DNA of 46,188 nucleotides from an uncultured Alphaproteobacteria bacterium (lineage in GTDB: Bacteria > Pseudomonadota > Alphaproteobacteria > CAAGCB01 > CAG-977): assembly GCA_944393745.1 (NCBI GenBank), contig CALYBD010000018.1, positions 1 through 46,188 of the forward strand. Reading direction: 5' to 3'. Below the pieces are notes generated by a model, which ran no database searches, was not told where the DNA came from, and saw only the letters and a program-made list of their open reading frames with translations. Position 1 is the first letter of the stretch, and each line of letters starts with the position of its first letter. The position numbers and the translations under genes are program-made. Positions 25,833 through 35,281 of this stretch are shown piece by piece.

Positions 25833-26900
25833 ATGAACGTGTTTCCGATGATCAGTTCTGCCGTTGTTGGCGCATTGTTAACAGCCGGCGCTTTTTATTG
25901 TTTTTGCCCGGGAAAAAAGAATACCGGCGATCATTTGGTTTTAACGCAGGAATGGGATAAAACTTTTCAAAAAAGCGACAAAGTCGAAACGCGAAAAGTA
26001 ACCTTTAAAAACCGTTTTGGCATAACTTTGGTCGGTGACTTGTATATCCCCAAAGAAAAGGGGACGGAAAAACTGCCGGCGATTGCCGTTTCCGGTCCGT
26101 TCGGCGCGGTCAAAGAACAAGTGTCCGGCTTGTATGCTCAGACAATGGCGGAACGGGGCTTTGTAACATTGGCGTTTGATCCGTCCTTTACGGGGGAAAG
26201 CGGCGGTACTGTTCGTGATGTGGCCTCACCCGATATTAATACGGACGATTTCAGCGCCGCGGTTGATTTTTTGACTACGTTGCCGGAAGTTGACGCGCAA
26301 AAAATCGGCATTATCGGCATTTGCGGCTTTGGCGGTTTCGGGTTGAATGCGGCGGCCCAGGATACGCGTATCAAAGCAACGGTTACCTCAACAATGTATG
26401 ATATGACCCGCGTAACAGCGAAAGGTTATAACGATTCAATGTCTGCCGAAGACCTTTATAAAATGCGCGAAGACCTGAATAATCAGCGCACACAGGACGC
26501 TCAAAACGGCACTTATGCAAAAGCGGCGCCGTTACCTGACAAACTTAACGGTGACGAACCGCAATTTCTAAAAGATTACGTTAATTACTATAAAACACCG
26601 TTAGGTTTTCACAAACGTTCCATCGGTTCAAACGGCGCTTGGAATGCAACGTCCGCGTTGTCTTTGATCACACAGCCTATTTTAGCTTACAGCGGCACAA
26701 TTAAAAATCCGGTTCTGATGATTCACGGGGAAAAAGCGCACAGCCGCTATTTCTCGGAAGACGCTTTTAAACAGCTGAGAGGTGATAATAAAGAGCTGAT
26801 GATCATTCCGAATGCAAACCATACGGATTTGTATTATAAAACGGACGTGATTCCGTTTGATAAAATGGAACAATTTTTCAAGGAAAATCTGAATAAATAG
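25833..26900 (+). CDS. Alpha/beta hydrolase with N-terminal membrane anchor
   Basis: A 355-aa dienelactone-hydrolase-like/YcjY-type alpha/beta hydrolase. Residues 1-26 form a hydrophobic N-terminus (signal or anchor) so the enzyme should face the periplasm. The nucleophile elbow reads Gly-Ile-Cys-Gly-Phe-Gly, with Cys in place of the usual Ser, as in dienelactone hydrolases and relatives. The C-terminal Ile-His-Gly-Glu-Lys-Ala-His-Ser region carries the acid loop, and Asn-Ala-Asn-His-Thr-Asp near residue 330 supplies the His. It stands alone between a regulated-looking promoter and a terminator. The substrate is unknown; an ester, lactone or amide is likely. Confidence 0.85.
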   Translation: MNVFPMISSAVVGALLTAGAFYCFCPGKKNTGDHLVLTQEWDKTFQKSDKVETRKVTFKNRFGITLVGDLYIPKEKGTEKLPAIAVSGPFGAVKEQVSGLYAQTMAERGFVTLAFDPSFTGESGGTVRDVASPDINTDDFSAAVDFLTTLPEVDAQKIGIIGICGFGGFGLNAAAQDTRIKATVTSTMYDMTRVTAKGYNDSMSAEDLYKMREDLNNQRTQDAQNGTYAKAAPLPDKLNGDEPQFLKDYVNYYKTPLGFHKRSIGSNGAWNATSALSLITQPILAYSGTIKNPVLMIHGEKAHSRYFSEDAFKQLRGDNKELMIIPNANHTDLYYKTDVIPFDKMEQFFKENLNK

Positions 26901-26971
26901 CCCACTTTACTATTCACTACTAAAATTGTCGACTTTTATCAAAGACGTATTTAAAAATTGCCGATCCAAAG

Positions 26972-27004
26972 AAAACAGCACCTGAACAAGGTGCTGTTTT
27001 TTTT
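26972..27004. terminator. Rho-independent terminator after the hydrolase gene
   Basis: A perfect 12-bp stem, AAAACAGCACCT with AGGTGCTGTTTT, loop GAACA, followed by more T on the plus strand. It works for the upstream plus-strand gene. Confidence 0.9.
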
Positions 27005-27194
27005 ATTATATACACTCTTCTTCCTTAGATCGGAACGGTTCATTATAATCGGCTGATATTTTTTCTTAAAAGTGACAAAACGCATTTCATCAAAGGGCTT
27101 GTTTAAGTGAAAACACAAGAAGATATCGACTTAAAGACAAGCATATTCAGGCCTGTTTTTTTGTTACACTGAAAAACAAAAAGGAGAAAAAAAT

Positions 27195-27731
27195 ATGCTG
27201 ATAGCAGAAAACAAAACAATTAAAGTCAGTAAAGGCGGACTGATTTTCGGAATTTTAATGATTATCGCCGGTATTTTAACCTGGCTTAACCCTGATACGG
27301 CTTTGCTGGCCATGGCGCTTTACTTGGGAACGGTATTTTTGTTGGGCGGGATCGGATATTTATCGGCGTTTTTTGCCTATCCGTCCGGCGGCCTTCTGGC
27401 ATTAGGGCTGTTGGATATTATTGTCGGTGTCATTTTAATCACGAATTTAGGCGTAACGGTTTCTTCCCTGCCGGTTTTACTGGCCGTTTGGGTCTTGTGC
27501 GTCGGCGTTATTCAGATTGCCTTCAGCATTGATGCCAGATCTTCCGGACTGGTTTTTTGGAAATGGACTTTGGCCTCGGGCATTATCGGCGTGTTGTTCG
27601 GATTTTTAATTCTCAGTCACCCGATGATCGGTGTATTTACAATTTCTTTGATGTTGGGAACATATCTGATTTTATACGGCTGCCTGGGGGTAGGAGAATA
27701 TTTCGCTTGGAAGAAGTTGTTAACCGTTTAA
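27195..27731 (+). CDS. HdeD/DUF308 family membrane protein
   Basis: A 178-aa inner-membrane protein with six hydrophobic helices arranged as three pairs, the DUF308/HdeD pattern. Gly-Gly-Leu-Ile-Phe-Gly-Ile-Leu opens the first helix and a Gly-Val-Leu-Phe-Gly helix begins the last pair. HdeD is an acid-stress membrane protein in E. coli, but most homologues are uncharacterised. A clear AAGGAG ribosome site precedes the ATG. It is a single-gene unit ending in a hairpin shared with the convergent macB-like operon. Confidence 0.85.
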   Translation: MLIAENKTIKVSKGGLIFGILMIIAGILTWLNPDTALLAMALYLGTVFLLGGIGYLSAFFAYPSGGLLALGLLDIIVGVILITNLGVTVSSLPVLLAVWVLCVGVIQIAFSIDARSSGLVFWKWTLASGIIGVLFGFLILSHPMIGVFTISLMLGTYLILYGCLGVGEYFAWKKLLTV

Positions 27732-27758
27732 CAAGGGAGAAATGTCTCCCTTGTTTAT
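27730..27758. terminator. Bidirectional hairpin terminator
   Basis: AACAAGGGAGA and TCTCCCTTGTT form a perfect 11-bp stem with loop AATG. It begins at the stop codon of the HdeD-like gene and touches the stop of the permease on the other strand. Confidence 0.8.
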
Positions 27759-28969
27759 TGATATCTCAGAGCCTCGATCGGGTCCAGTTTCATAGCCTTA
27801 TACGCCGGGAATACGCCGGAAACCACCCCGACGACGAAAGCCACCGTAAACGACAAAACGACTGGCCACAGACTGAACGGAACATTAACCTGGTAAATAT
27901 GCCCGCCTAACTGCGAAAACCCTATTCCCAAAATCAACCCGATTGTCCCGCCGATCATCGAAATCAAAACGGCTTCAAACAAAAACTGCAACATAATCCA
28001 GTTATTCGGTGCCCCCAAAGCTTTTCGGATTCCGATTTCACGCGTTCGTTCCGTAACGGAAACCAGCATCATGTTGACAATGCCGATGGCCCCGACGACA
28101 AGAGAAATAGAAGCAATGGCCGCCAATAAAATCGACAACACCGTTCCGATCAATTTAATGTTTTCAACGAATTCGGCAATATTAAAGATTCGAAAATCGT
28201 CCGGATCTTCATCTTTGATTTTATGCCTGGCGCGCAGAAAACGAGTAATGCGTTGTTCAATAATGTTTAAATTTTCCGTTTCCGAAAACTTAACCGCGAT
28301 ATGATTAACCGCATTTAATTTTGCATATCGGTTAAAGCGTCGCTGAACCGTCAAGAGCGGCATCATGATTGCCGAATCCTGATTGGCGCCGCCGGTACTT
28401 GATCCTTTTTCCTTTAAAACACCGACAATATTGAACGGTTGATTTTTAATACGGATTGTTTTGCCGACCGGATCTTCATAAGGATACAATTCCGTCATGA
28501 CTTCATGACCGATAACGACATTTGTCGTTCCTTTACGGATATCCTGCTGATCCAGTCCGCGGCCCTGTGCTATTTCCCAGTTTGCCGTTTTCATATAATC
28601 CGGTGTTGTTCCGGTAATTGAAACGCTCCAGTTATACGGCCCGTTAATTGCCTGAGCACTGGTACTGAGAACGGGCGCGACGACTTCCAGTCCGCGCAAA
28701 TTTTTCAAAGCGATCGCATCGTCCAATGTAATGGACGTCATGGGTTCGGACGTTCTGACGGCAGCTCTAGGACGTTGAGACCGAATAATCAATAAATTGG
28801 CTCCCATGGCGACAAAGCGTTCCTGAATGATGTTTTGAACGGTCTGGCCGGCGGCAACCATCATCACCACCGCGCAGACGCCGATAATAATGCCCAGCGT
28901 TGTTAAAAACGACCTCAATTTGTTTCCTGTCATGGACAGGCAGGCTTCATGAAGAATGGATTTTATCAT
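27755..28969 (-). CDS. MacB-type ABC transporter permease (FtsX domain)
   Basis: A 404-aa permease of the MacB/LolC class: one N-terminal helix (about 20-45), a large periplasmic MacB-PCD domain (about 50-270) and three C-terminal helices with the FtsX core, including Thr-Glu-Arg-Thr-Arg-Glu-Ile-Gly-Ile-Arg-Lys-Ala-Leu-Gly near residue 310. MacB proteins work by mechanotransmission and export substrates from the periplasm. The ATPase is a separate gene here, unlike E. coli MacB, where it is fused. It overlaps that gene by four bases. Substrates could be peptides, macrolides, siderophores or lipoproteins. Confidence 0.9.
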   Translation of the reverse strand: MIKSILHEACLSMTGNKLRSFLTTLGIIIGVCAVVMMVAAGQTVQNIIQERFVAMGANLLIIRSQRPRAAVRTSEPMTSITLDDAIALKNLRGLEVVAPVLSTSAQAINGPYNWSVSITGTTPDYMKTANWEIAQGRGLDQQDIRKGTTNVVIGHEVMTELYPYEDPVGKTIRIKNQPFNIVGVLKEKGSSTGGANQDSAIMMPLLTVQRRFNRYAKLNAVNHIAVKFSETENLNIIEQRITRFLRARHKIKDEDPDDFRIFNIAEFVENIKLIGTVLSILLAAIASISLVVGAIGIVNMMLVSVTERTREIGIRKALGAPNNWIMLQFLFEAVLISMIGGTIGLILGIGFSQLGGHIYQVNVPFSLWPVVLSFTVAFVVGVVSGVFPAYKAMKLDPIEALRYQ

Positions 28970-29685
28970 TTCTGCTGTTCCATATAAGCTTTAACATCGC
29001 CGTCGTAGGCAATCATTCCGTCAACTATTCTGACCAAACGGCGGGCATATTGGGCAATATCGGGTTCGTGCGTTACCAAAACGATCGTAATGCCTTGTTC
29101 TTTGTTCAGCTGCTGCAAAAAAAGCATGATTTCGTCACTGGTTTTACTGTCCAGATTACCGGTCGGTTCATCGGCCAGGATCATTTCCGGATTATTGATC
29201 AAAGCGCGAGCAATGGCGACGCGCTGTTGCATACCCCCTGAAATTTGATTGGGATAACGGTTGGTAAAGCCTTTTAATCCGACCAGTTCCAATTTTTCTT
29301 CGGCACGTTTAATTCGTTCTTCTTTGGTTGTATCATTGGCATAAATTAACGGCAAAGACACGTTATCCGTCAAAGTCCGACGCATCAAAAGGTTAAAGCC
29401 CTGAAACACAAAACCGATCATGCGGTTGCGAATATAAGCCTGTTCGTTGTCATTCATTCGGGAAACTTCTTTACCGCCCAGGATATACGTTCCGGACGTC
29501 GGACGATCCAGACACCCCAAGACATTCATAAAAGTTGATTTCCCGGCGCCGGAAGGTCCCATAATCGCGACAAATTCGCCTTCTTCAACGGACATGTTGA
29601 CGTGTTTCAACACGTCCTGTTTCATGCCGCCGCCCATAAAATAAGTTTTACAAACGTCCTTAATGTCGATGACAGTTTTGCTCAT
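28966..29685 (-). CDS. MacB-type ABC transporter ATPase
   Basis: A 239-aa LolD/MacB-class ATPase. Walker A is Gly-Pro-Ser-Gly-Ala-Gly-Lys-Ser-Thr (about 43-51), the signature is Ile-Ser-Gly-Gly-Met-Gln-Gln-Arg, and Walker B is Met-Ile-Leu-Ala-Asp-Glu-Pro-Thr-Gly. The ATG at 29685 overlaps the stop of the adaptor gene in TGATGA, and GGAGGG just upstream is its ribosome site; a TTG one codon earlier is less likely. It energises the permease encoded directly after it. Confidence 0.93.
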   Translation of the reverse strand: MSKTVIDIKDVCKTYFMGGGMKQDVLKHVNMSVEEGEFVAIMGPSGAGKSTFMNVLGCLDRPTSGTYILGGKEVSRMNDNEQAYIRNRMIGFVFQGFNLLMRRTLTDNVSLPLIYANDTTKEERIKRAEEKLELVGLKGFTNRYPNQISGGMQQRVAIARALINNPEMILADEPTGNLDSKTSDEIMLFLQQLNKEQGITIVLVTHEPDIAQYARRLVRIVDGMIAYDGDVKAYMEQQK

Positions 29686-30839
29686 CAAGGCCCTCCGCGT
29701 TTAGAGGGAACAACTGTCGTCAAATCCTCTAAAATCACTTTTTCGCCTTCGGTCAATCCGTCAAGAATTTCCGTTTCCAACAGATTGGAAATGCCTTTGG
29801 TTACTTTGCGGGCAACCGGTTTGTTATTTTGCAGGACATAGATAATTTCCTGATTGGGCTTTAACGACTTGCGTTCCTGAATCAAACGCTGACGGTCGGC
29901 GTTGGAAATCCTTCGGGTAGACCGAACGGCTTTACTGGCCGGACGGAATTGAAACGCCATATTCTGCAGTTTTAACACACTGGCTTTTTCTTCCACGGTA
30001 ATCGTTACGTATGCCGTCATGCCCGGCAAAAGGCGCAAATCATCGTTTGATATGGAAATAACGACCGTATACATAACGACATTTGAATCCTCTGTCGGCT
30101 GCAAACGAACCTGTGTTACGGTACCTTTAAAAACATTGGACGGGAATGTATCGACCGTAAAGTCCACTGAAAGCCCCGGTTTGATCTGGCCGATATCGGC
30201 TTCGGAAATTTCGGCTTCAATTTGCATTTTTGTCAGATCTTCGGCGATTGTAAACAATTCAGGCGTCTGGAAACTGGACGCAACGGTTTGCCCTTCTTCG
30301 ACTTCTTTGGTAACGATAATACCGTTAACGGGGGAAACGATATCCGCGTATCCCAGGTTACGCTTTGCTTTTTTGGCCTGTGCGATGGCTTTGTCATAAG
30401 TCGCCTGCGCATTGACAACGTCCAGATCGGCTTCTTCCCATTCATAGCGCGCGATAAAGTTTTGTTCATAAAGTTCTTTGTTGCGTTTTGCGTTAAGCTT
30501 TGCGTAATCCAGCTTTGCCTTGGCATCCGTCACGGCGGCCTGAGCTTCTTTTAAATCTTCGGCCAGCGTAAATGTTTCCAGCTGAGCGATCAGGTCTCCT
30601 TTTTTAACGACGGAGTTATAATCAACGAATACTTTTTCAATAATGCCGGAAACCTGCGTACCGACGCTGACAACGTTAACCGGCTGAATGGTACCGGACG
30701 CCGTCACATCGACACGGATCGGGCCGCGCGATACGGTTGTCGTATCATAAACGATATCGGATTTTTTACCGAAATGTTTGTAATAAAGGCCTGCACCGGC
30801 CAAAGCCAAAATAACAAGAATAACAAGCACTTTTTTCAT
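29685..30839 (-). CDS. MacA-type periplasmic adaptor (membrane fusion protein)
   Basis: A 384-aa HlyD/RND-adaptor-like protein. One N-terminal membrane anchor (about 3-20) is followed by a lipoyl-half (about 45-85), a helical hairpin (about 92-165), the second lipoyl half with Val-Ser-Pro-Val-Asn-Gly-Ile-Ile, then a beta-barrel and membrane-proximal domain. It links the MacB permease to the TolC-like channel encoded upstream. Order in the operon is channel, adaptor, ATPase, permease, with three-base or overlapping junctions. Confidence 0.9.
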   Translation of the reverse strand: MKKVLVILVILALAGAGLYYKHFGKKSDIVYDTTTVSRGPIRVDVTASGTIQPVNVVSVGTQVSGIIEKVFVDYNSVVKKGDLIAQLETFTLAEDLKEAQAAVTDAKAKLDYAKLNAKRNKELYEQNFIARYEWEEADLDVVNAQATYDKAIAQAKKAKRNLGYADIVSPVNGIIVTKEVEEGQTVASSFQTPELFTIAEDLTKMQIEAEISEADIGQIKPGLSVDFTVDTFPSNVFKGTVTQVRLQPTEDSNVVMYTVVISISNDDLRLLPGMTAYVTITVEEKASVLKLQNMAFQFRPASKAVRSTRRISNADRQRLIQERKSLKPNQEIIYVLQNNKPVARKVTKGISNLLETEILDGLTEGEKVILEDLTTVVPSKRGGP

Positions 30840-30842
30840 AGG

Positions 30843-32213
30843 TTAAAATCCTTTTTTCGTCCTGAAGGGATCAATCAGCCCGATTTTTCTGATAATATTC
30901 GTTTTGGCAATCAGCAGTTCATAAAAAGAACGGCTTCTGGTCGAACGGACATCGGCCAGCCGTGATTGTGCGTCCAAAACCGTTAAAATACTTCCTTTTC
31001 CGGCCTTGTAAGCGCCCAAAGCCACTTTGGCGTTTTGATCCGCGGAAGCAAACATGGTCAAAGAAATTTCATACGTTTTTTTGGCCGTAAAAAAGTTTTG
31101 GAAAGTCGTCCAGACTTCATGCTGAATATCGTTTTCCATTTGTTTTAGTTCGGCTTTTCTTTGTTCCAGCTGATAGCGCGCCTGAGAAATCTGATATTGA
31201 TTTCTAAATCCCGTAAACAGCGGTACCGTCATCGACAAACCGATACTGCTGGAATACGATCGCGGCCCGGAATTCGTTAATTCGTCATCGGCATTCAAAC
31301 CGGCCGACACGGAAAAAGAAGGAGCGTTTTGGGCTTTTTGCAGTTCTATTGTCGATTCGGCTTGTTTAATGGCAGCCTTTTGCGCCAGGATATCGGATCG
31401 ATTGTTCAACGCCGTCCGGAACAAAGCCTCTATATCCTGCGGCAAAGAAAAATAATCCATGGAGTATTTTTCTTCATACAAATTCAGGTCCTGATCCGGT
31501 GAAAAGTTCAATAAAACGGCCAGACGACCTTTGGCCAGTTTCAACGTTTCTTCGGCCTGAGTAACACCCAGCTGCGCTTCGGAATAAGACGTTTCTGCCT
31601 GCAGTTTGTCCGACAAAGCCGCCAGCCCCAATTCGTAACGTTTTGAGGCGGCTTCATATGCAGACAGAGCGGATTCCAGCGTTGCATTGGAATTTTTATA
31701 TTCTTCCTGAGCGGCAAATACCGAATAATACGCCTCCGCCGCATCAAAGATCAGACTTTGCAGCGTATCGGACCGTGTTGCCAAAGCGGCATTCAAGGAC
31801 TGCCTGACAATTTCCGTCGAAGCTTCGCGTCCCCCGAAATCATACAGCAACCAGTCCAAAGAAAGCCCTGCGGACAACGGAGAAGAATTTGAATCCCGTC
31901 CGTTACGGACGTGCGTATCCGTCTGGCGTATGCCGGCCGTCAAATTAATCGTCGGCAGGTAATCGGATTTGGCCTGCCCGTATTCCGCCGCAGTGGCCAA
32001 AGCCCCCATATACAACTGACGGGTTTGCGGATTTTGACACAAAGCCAGATTGATAACATCTGCCAAACGCAGCTTTTCGGTATTGACGTTTACCCCGGAA
32101 CAGACCGGAGCCGTCGGCAAAACAGGCACGATTTTTTCAACATCAAACGGATCGGCCGCGGCGGGTGTATAAAATCCCGAACAGAACAAAAAAAGCAAAA
32201 AGTATTTTTTCAT
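30843..32213 (-). CDS. TolC-family outer membrane channel of the MacAB-like system
   Basis: A 456-aa outer-membrane efflux protein. The signal peptide ends at Ala-Ala-Ala-Asp (about residue 20). Two OEP repeats follow, each with long helices and a strand; the first begins Leu-Arg-Leu-Ala-Asp-Val-Ile-Asn-Leu-Ala-Leu near residue 48. The start at 32213 has GGGA upstream and opens the signal peptide directly; the frame runs further upstream to 32300 but that part is not signal-like. It heads the four-gene export operon. The divergent pseudo-phosphatase gene shares its promoter region of about 118 bases. Confidence 0.9.
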   Translation of the reverse strand: MKKYFLLFLFCSGFYTPAAADPFDVEKIVPVLPTAPVCSGVNVNTEKLRLADVINLALCQNPQTRQLYMGALATAAEYGQAKSDYLPTINLTAGIRQTDTHVRNGRDSNSSPLSAGLSLDWLLYDFGGREASTEIVRQSLNAALATRSDTLQSLIFDAAEAYYSVFAAQEEYKNSNATLESALSAYEAASKRYELGLAALSDKLQAETSYSEAQLGVTQAEETLKLAKGRLAVLLNFSPDQDLNLYEEKYSMDYFSLPQDIEALFRTALNNRSDILAQKAAIKQAESTIELQKAQNAPSFSVSAGLNADDELTNSGPRSYSSSIGLSMTVPLFTGFRNQYQISQARYQLEQRKAELKQMENDIQHEVWTTFQNFFTAKKTYEISLTMFASADQNAKVALGAYKAGKGSILTVLDAQSRLADVRSTRSRSFYELLIAKTNIIRKIGLIDPFRTKKGF

Positions 32214-32331
32214 TATCCCGTTCTTTTGCCGAAAATGAAAAAGAAAGTTCTTTTTGTTTGACATTGTTTTCATAAATTTTTTAAATACGCTCCAAGTCAA
32301 CGTTATCTTATTCCATTACAAAGAGTCAACG

Positions 32332-33912
32332 ATGTTTCATTCTATCTTTAAGGCGAAAACATTTAAAAGAGGGTTATCTTTATGCTTTTTTTTCGCATTA
32401 TGCCTTATTCTTAACGCATGTAAGGAAGAAAAACTTGCGAAATATGTTTTCTTTTTTATCGGCGACGGCGCTTCTTATGCACAGCGGCGTCTGACGGAAT
32501 TGGCCAATGCGGAAAAGATGTTTATCAACACACTGCCGATTCAGGGCAGCATGACGACTGCCGCCGTTCAGTCAAACTTGCCTGACAATGCTGCCGCTGC
32601 CGGTGCTTTGGCTTCCGGCAAACAGGTGGAAGAAAGCATGATATCCATGCTGGGAAAAGATCTGCCGGCCGTTCCGTTGATTACTTCCGTTGCGGCACAA
32701 AACGGCTATACCGTCGGTATTTTGACCGACACGGCTTTGGACGATGCCGTTGCGGCTTCTTTTTACGCTCATTCGCCCAAAAAGCAAAATTATTACGATA
32801 TCGCCGTTCAAGCTAAAGACAGCGGCATATCCCTGATGATCGGACAGGCTTTCAAACGCCCGAAATCCTTTAAAAAAGAAGATCTGAAAGATGTTTTGCG
32901 CGCCGGCGGATACAAACAAATTTCCTCCGTCACCCAAAAAGAACAACTGCCGTCGGGGAAGGTCATTACGGCTTTCAGAAAAATTCCTTTTGCCATTGAT
33001 GCAAAGGCAAGTTCGCCGTCTTTGGCTTTATTTGTTGAAAAAGCCATTGAAAAATTCAGACAGGAAAAAGGATTTGTCCTGATTACGATTGCCGGAAAAA
33101 TGAATCAGGCGGCACAAATGCATGATACGGCAGCTTTGATGCGGGAAATGGACAGCTTTGATCTGGCGGTCAAAAAAGCCTATGATTTTTATCGGGAACG
33201 TCCGCAGGAAACGTTGATCGTCGTTGCGGGAACCGTGGAAACGGGCGGCATGACGCTGGGCATCAATAATTCGGCGGATTTAAATATTGATGTTTTGAAA
33301 AATCAAAAAACATCGGCCGAATCCTTTAAAACCGTTATCAATCGTTTCCGTAAACGCCGCCAGGTCGGCGCTTCTTTGGAAGACTTCATGCCGCAGATTG
33401 AAAAAAATTTCGGACTGTTGCGCTTATCCAAAGAACAAAAGAAAGAATTAACGGCTCAGGCAAAGAAAGAAGATGAAGCCGCCAAACAAAAACTGGCCAT
33501 GAACTTAACGGCCGCAGAACTGTCCGAATTGCGCGAAGCTTACCGTTACAGTATGACGGACACGACCAAGCGCCCGAAAACAGAGGCTTATTTAAACAAA
33601 TACGGGAAATATGATCCTTTGCAGATGGCACCGATGCGAATTTTGGCGCGCCGCGCAGGCGTCGGTTATTCCACGTTCGGCCAGACGGCCGTGCCGATTC
33701 CCGTTTCCGCAGTCGGTAACGGTGCTTTTTTCTTTATGGGCAGCTATCCGCAGACGGCTTTGTTTGAAAAAATTTTACGGGCGATGGGATTGCCTTTACC
33801 GGCGGTAACGCCCCATGAACCGGCGCCACAAACAACGACGCCGGTCACGCCGACCGCTTCGGATTCGACAACGTCTCCTGTTCCGGCAACCGATGCAAAA
33901 AAAGCAGCTTAG
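32332..33912 (+). CDS. Alkaline-phosphatase-fold lipoprotein with lost active site
   Basis: A 526-aa protein with a signal peptide and lipobox Leu-Asn-Ala-Cys30. The fold follows the alkaline phosphatase family: Phe-Ile-Gly-Asp45-Gly-Ala, Asp85-Asn-Ala-Ala-Ala-Ala-Gly, Glu-Thr-Leu-Ile-Val-Val and a final Thr-Phe-Gly-Gln-Thr-Ala-Val-Pro-Ile-Pro-Val block. Key residues are gone by hand alignment: the nucleophile Ser is Asn86, the metal-ligand Glu is Ala254, the Asp/His pair is Asn258/Gln262, the second Asp-His is Thr301-Val302, and the last His is Gln. Only the first metal Asp remains. It is therefore probably a binding or structural protein. The tail is Thr/Pro-rich. The 3' end overlaps the MATE gene by 68 bases. 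Confidence 0.8.
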   Translation: MFHSIFKAKTFKRGLSLCFFFALCLILNACKEEKLAKYVFFFIGDGASYAQRRLTELANAEKMFINTLPIQGSMTTAAVQSNLPDNAAAAGALASGKQVEESMISMLGKDLPAVPLITSVAAQNGYTVGILTDTALDDAVAASFYAHSPKKQNYYDIAVQAKDSGISLMIGQAFKRPKSFKKEDLKDVLRAGGYKQISSVTQKEQLPSGKVITAFRKIPFAIDAKASSPSLALFVEKAIEKFRQEKGFVLITIAGKMNQAAQMHDTAALMREMDSFDLAVKKAYDFYRERPQETLIVVAGTVETGGMTLGINNSADLNIDVLKNQKTSAESFKTVINRFRKRRQVGASLEDFMPQIEKNFGLLRLSKEQKKELTAQAKKEDEAAKQKLAMNLTAAELSELREAYRYSMTDTTKRPKTEAYLNKYGKYDPLQMAPMRILARRAGVGYSTFGQTAVPIPVSAVGNGAFFFMGSYPQTALFEKILRAMGLPLPAVTPHEPAPQTTTPVTPTASDSTTSPVPATDAKKAA

Positions 33913-35281
33913 CTTCTTCGGCCTGTTTTTCTTTTTCCAACCGTCCGTATTTTTTAAATTGCCGGACGGCAATCGGAATTGAAACTAAAAAGCCCAAAAA
34001 GTCCGCTGCCGGAAAAGTATAAAAAACACCGTCCAGACCGAAATAACGCGGCAAAATAATCAGCCCCGGAATAATAAAAATCAGCTGACGGCTGAGCGCC
34101 AGAAAGGCCGCCGTACGCGGACATCTGGTTGCCTGCAAAAGAAAACTCGTGGCAACGGGCAGTCCGATCAGGGGGTATAATAAACTGATAATCCTCAATG
34201 CCGTTGACCCGATCGAGATCAATTCCTGATCATTGCGATTAAAAATCTGAATAATCTGAACGGAAAAAATCTGTAAAAAGCAGCAGCTGATTATAAAAAA
34301 GAATGTCGAGATCAACAAATTCAGCCGATAAATTTTTAACAGGCGGCCATATTTTTGTGCGCCCAGATTAAAACTGATAACGGGCTGAGCGCCTTCACAC
34401 AAACCGATCACCGGCATAAACAGCAAAATCGTCACGGAAACGGTTGCTCCCAGGGCAGAAACGGCGATATCTCCGCCGTATAGAATCAGCGATTTGTTAA
34501 TAATGGCCTGCATTAATCCGTTTGTCAGCTGGATCAAAAAAGGTGCCGTTCCGACAAAACAAATCATCATCAAAATCTTTAACGAAAAAACCGCATATCT
34601 TTTTCGGAATCGATATAATGCTTTTGAGGAAAGGAAAAAGGACAACGACAGGGCAAAAGAAAGAATCTGCGCAATAACGGTAGCATAAGCAGCCCCCGCG
34701 ATTCCCCATTTAAAAACAAAGATAAAAATCGGATCCAAAACGGTATTGGTGACGGCGCCGGCCAGCATAACATACATTGCAATATGCGGAAAACCGCTGG
34801 CACGGATAAAATTGTTCAAGGTCATGCCGGACATCATAAAAATTGATCCGAGCAACGTAATTTTCAGATACGTTTTCGCATAAGGCATAATTGTCGGCGT
34901 GGCTCCGTATAATTTCAGCAACGGTTCCAAAAACAAAAAATGCAATAAAATAAAAACAATGCCTATTACGGCAATCAGCATAACGGCGTTTGTAAAAATT
35001 CTTTCGGCACGCGGAATCTTTTTTTGCCCCAGACTGACGGCAAAGTTAACACTGCCTCCGATACCGATCATTAACCCGAACGCCATTTGCAAAACAGTTG
35101 TCGGATAGGAAACGGCGACACCGGCCAACCCCAAAGCACCGATACCGTTACCGATAAAAATACGGTCAACCAGGTTATAAGAAGCATTAATCAGCAGACC
35201 GATAACGGCCGGCAAAGCAAATGTCCATAATAACCGAGGGATCGGATCCGTCCCGAGCTGAAGTCGTTTTGTCTGCGTCAT
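33845..35281 (-). CDS. MATE-family efflux transporter
   Basis: A 478-aa multidrug and toxic compound extrusion protein with about twelve membrane helices in two homologous halves. The N-terminus has Pro-Ala-Val-Ile-Gly-Leu-Leu-Ile-Asn-Ala-Ser-Tyr-Asn-Leu-Val-Asp and Phe-Ile-Gly-Asn-Gly in the right place. It resembles the MepA/NorM-type Na+- or H+-coupled pumps that export cationic drugs. The tail after about residue 445 is charged and is the part that overlaps the convergent lipoprotein gene. The start is ATG 35281; a ribosome site is not obvious. Confidence 0.9.
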   Translation of the reverse strand: MTQTKRLQLGTDPIPRLLWTFALPAVIGLLINASYNLVDRIFIGNGIGALGLAGVAVSYPTTVLQMAFGLMIGIGGSVNFAVSLGQKKIPRAERIFTNAVMLIAVIGIVFILLHFLFLEPLLKLYGATPTIMPYAKTYLKITLLGSIFMMSGMTLNNFIRASGFPHIAMYVMLAGAVTNTVLDPIFIFVFKWGIAGAAYATVIAQILSFALSLSFFLSSKALYRFRKRYAVFSLKILMMICFVGTAPFLIQLTNGLMQAIINKSLILYGGDIAVSALGATVSVTILLFMPVIGLCEGAQPVISFNLGAQKYGRLLKIYRLNLLISTFFFIISCCFLQIFSVQIIQIFNRNDQELISIGSTALRIISLLYPLIGLPVATSFLLQATRCPRTAAFLALSRQLIFIIPGLIILPRYFGLDGVFYTFPAADFLGFLVSIPIAVRQFKKYGRLEKEKQAEEAKLLFLHRLPEQETLSNPKRSA

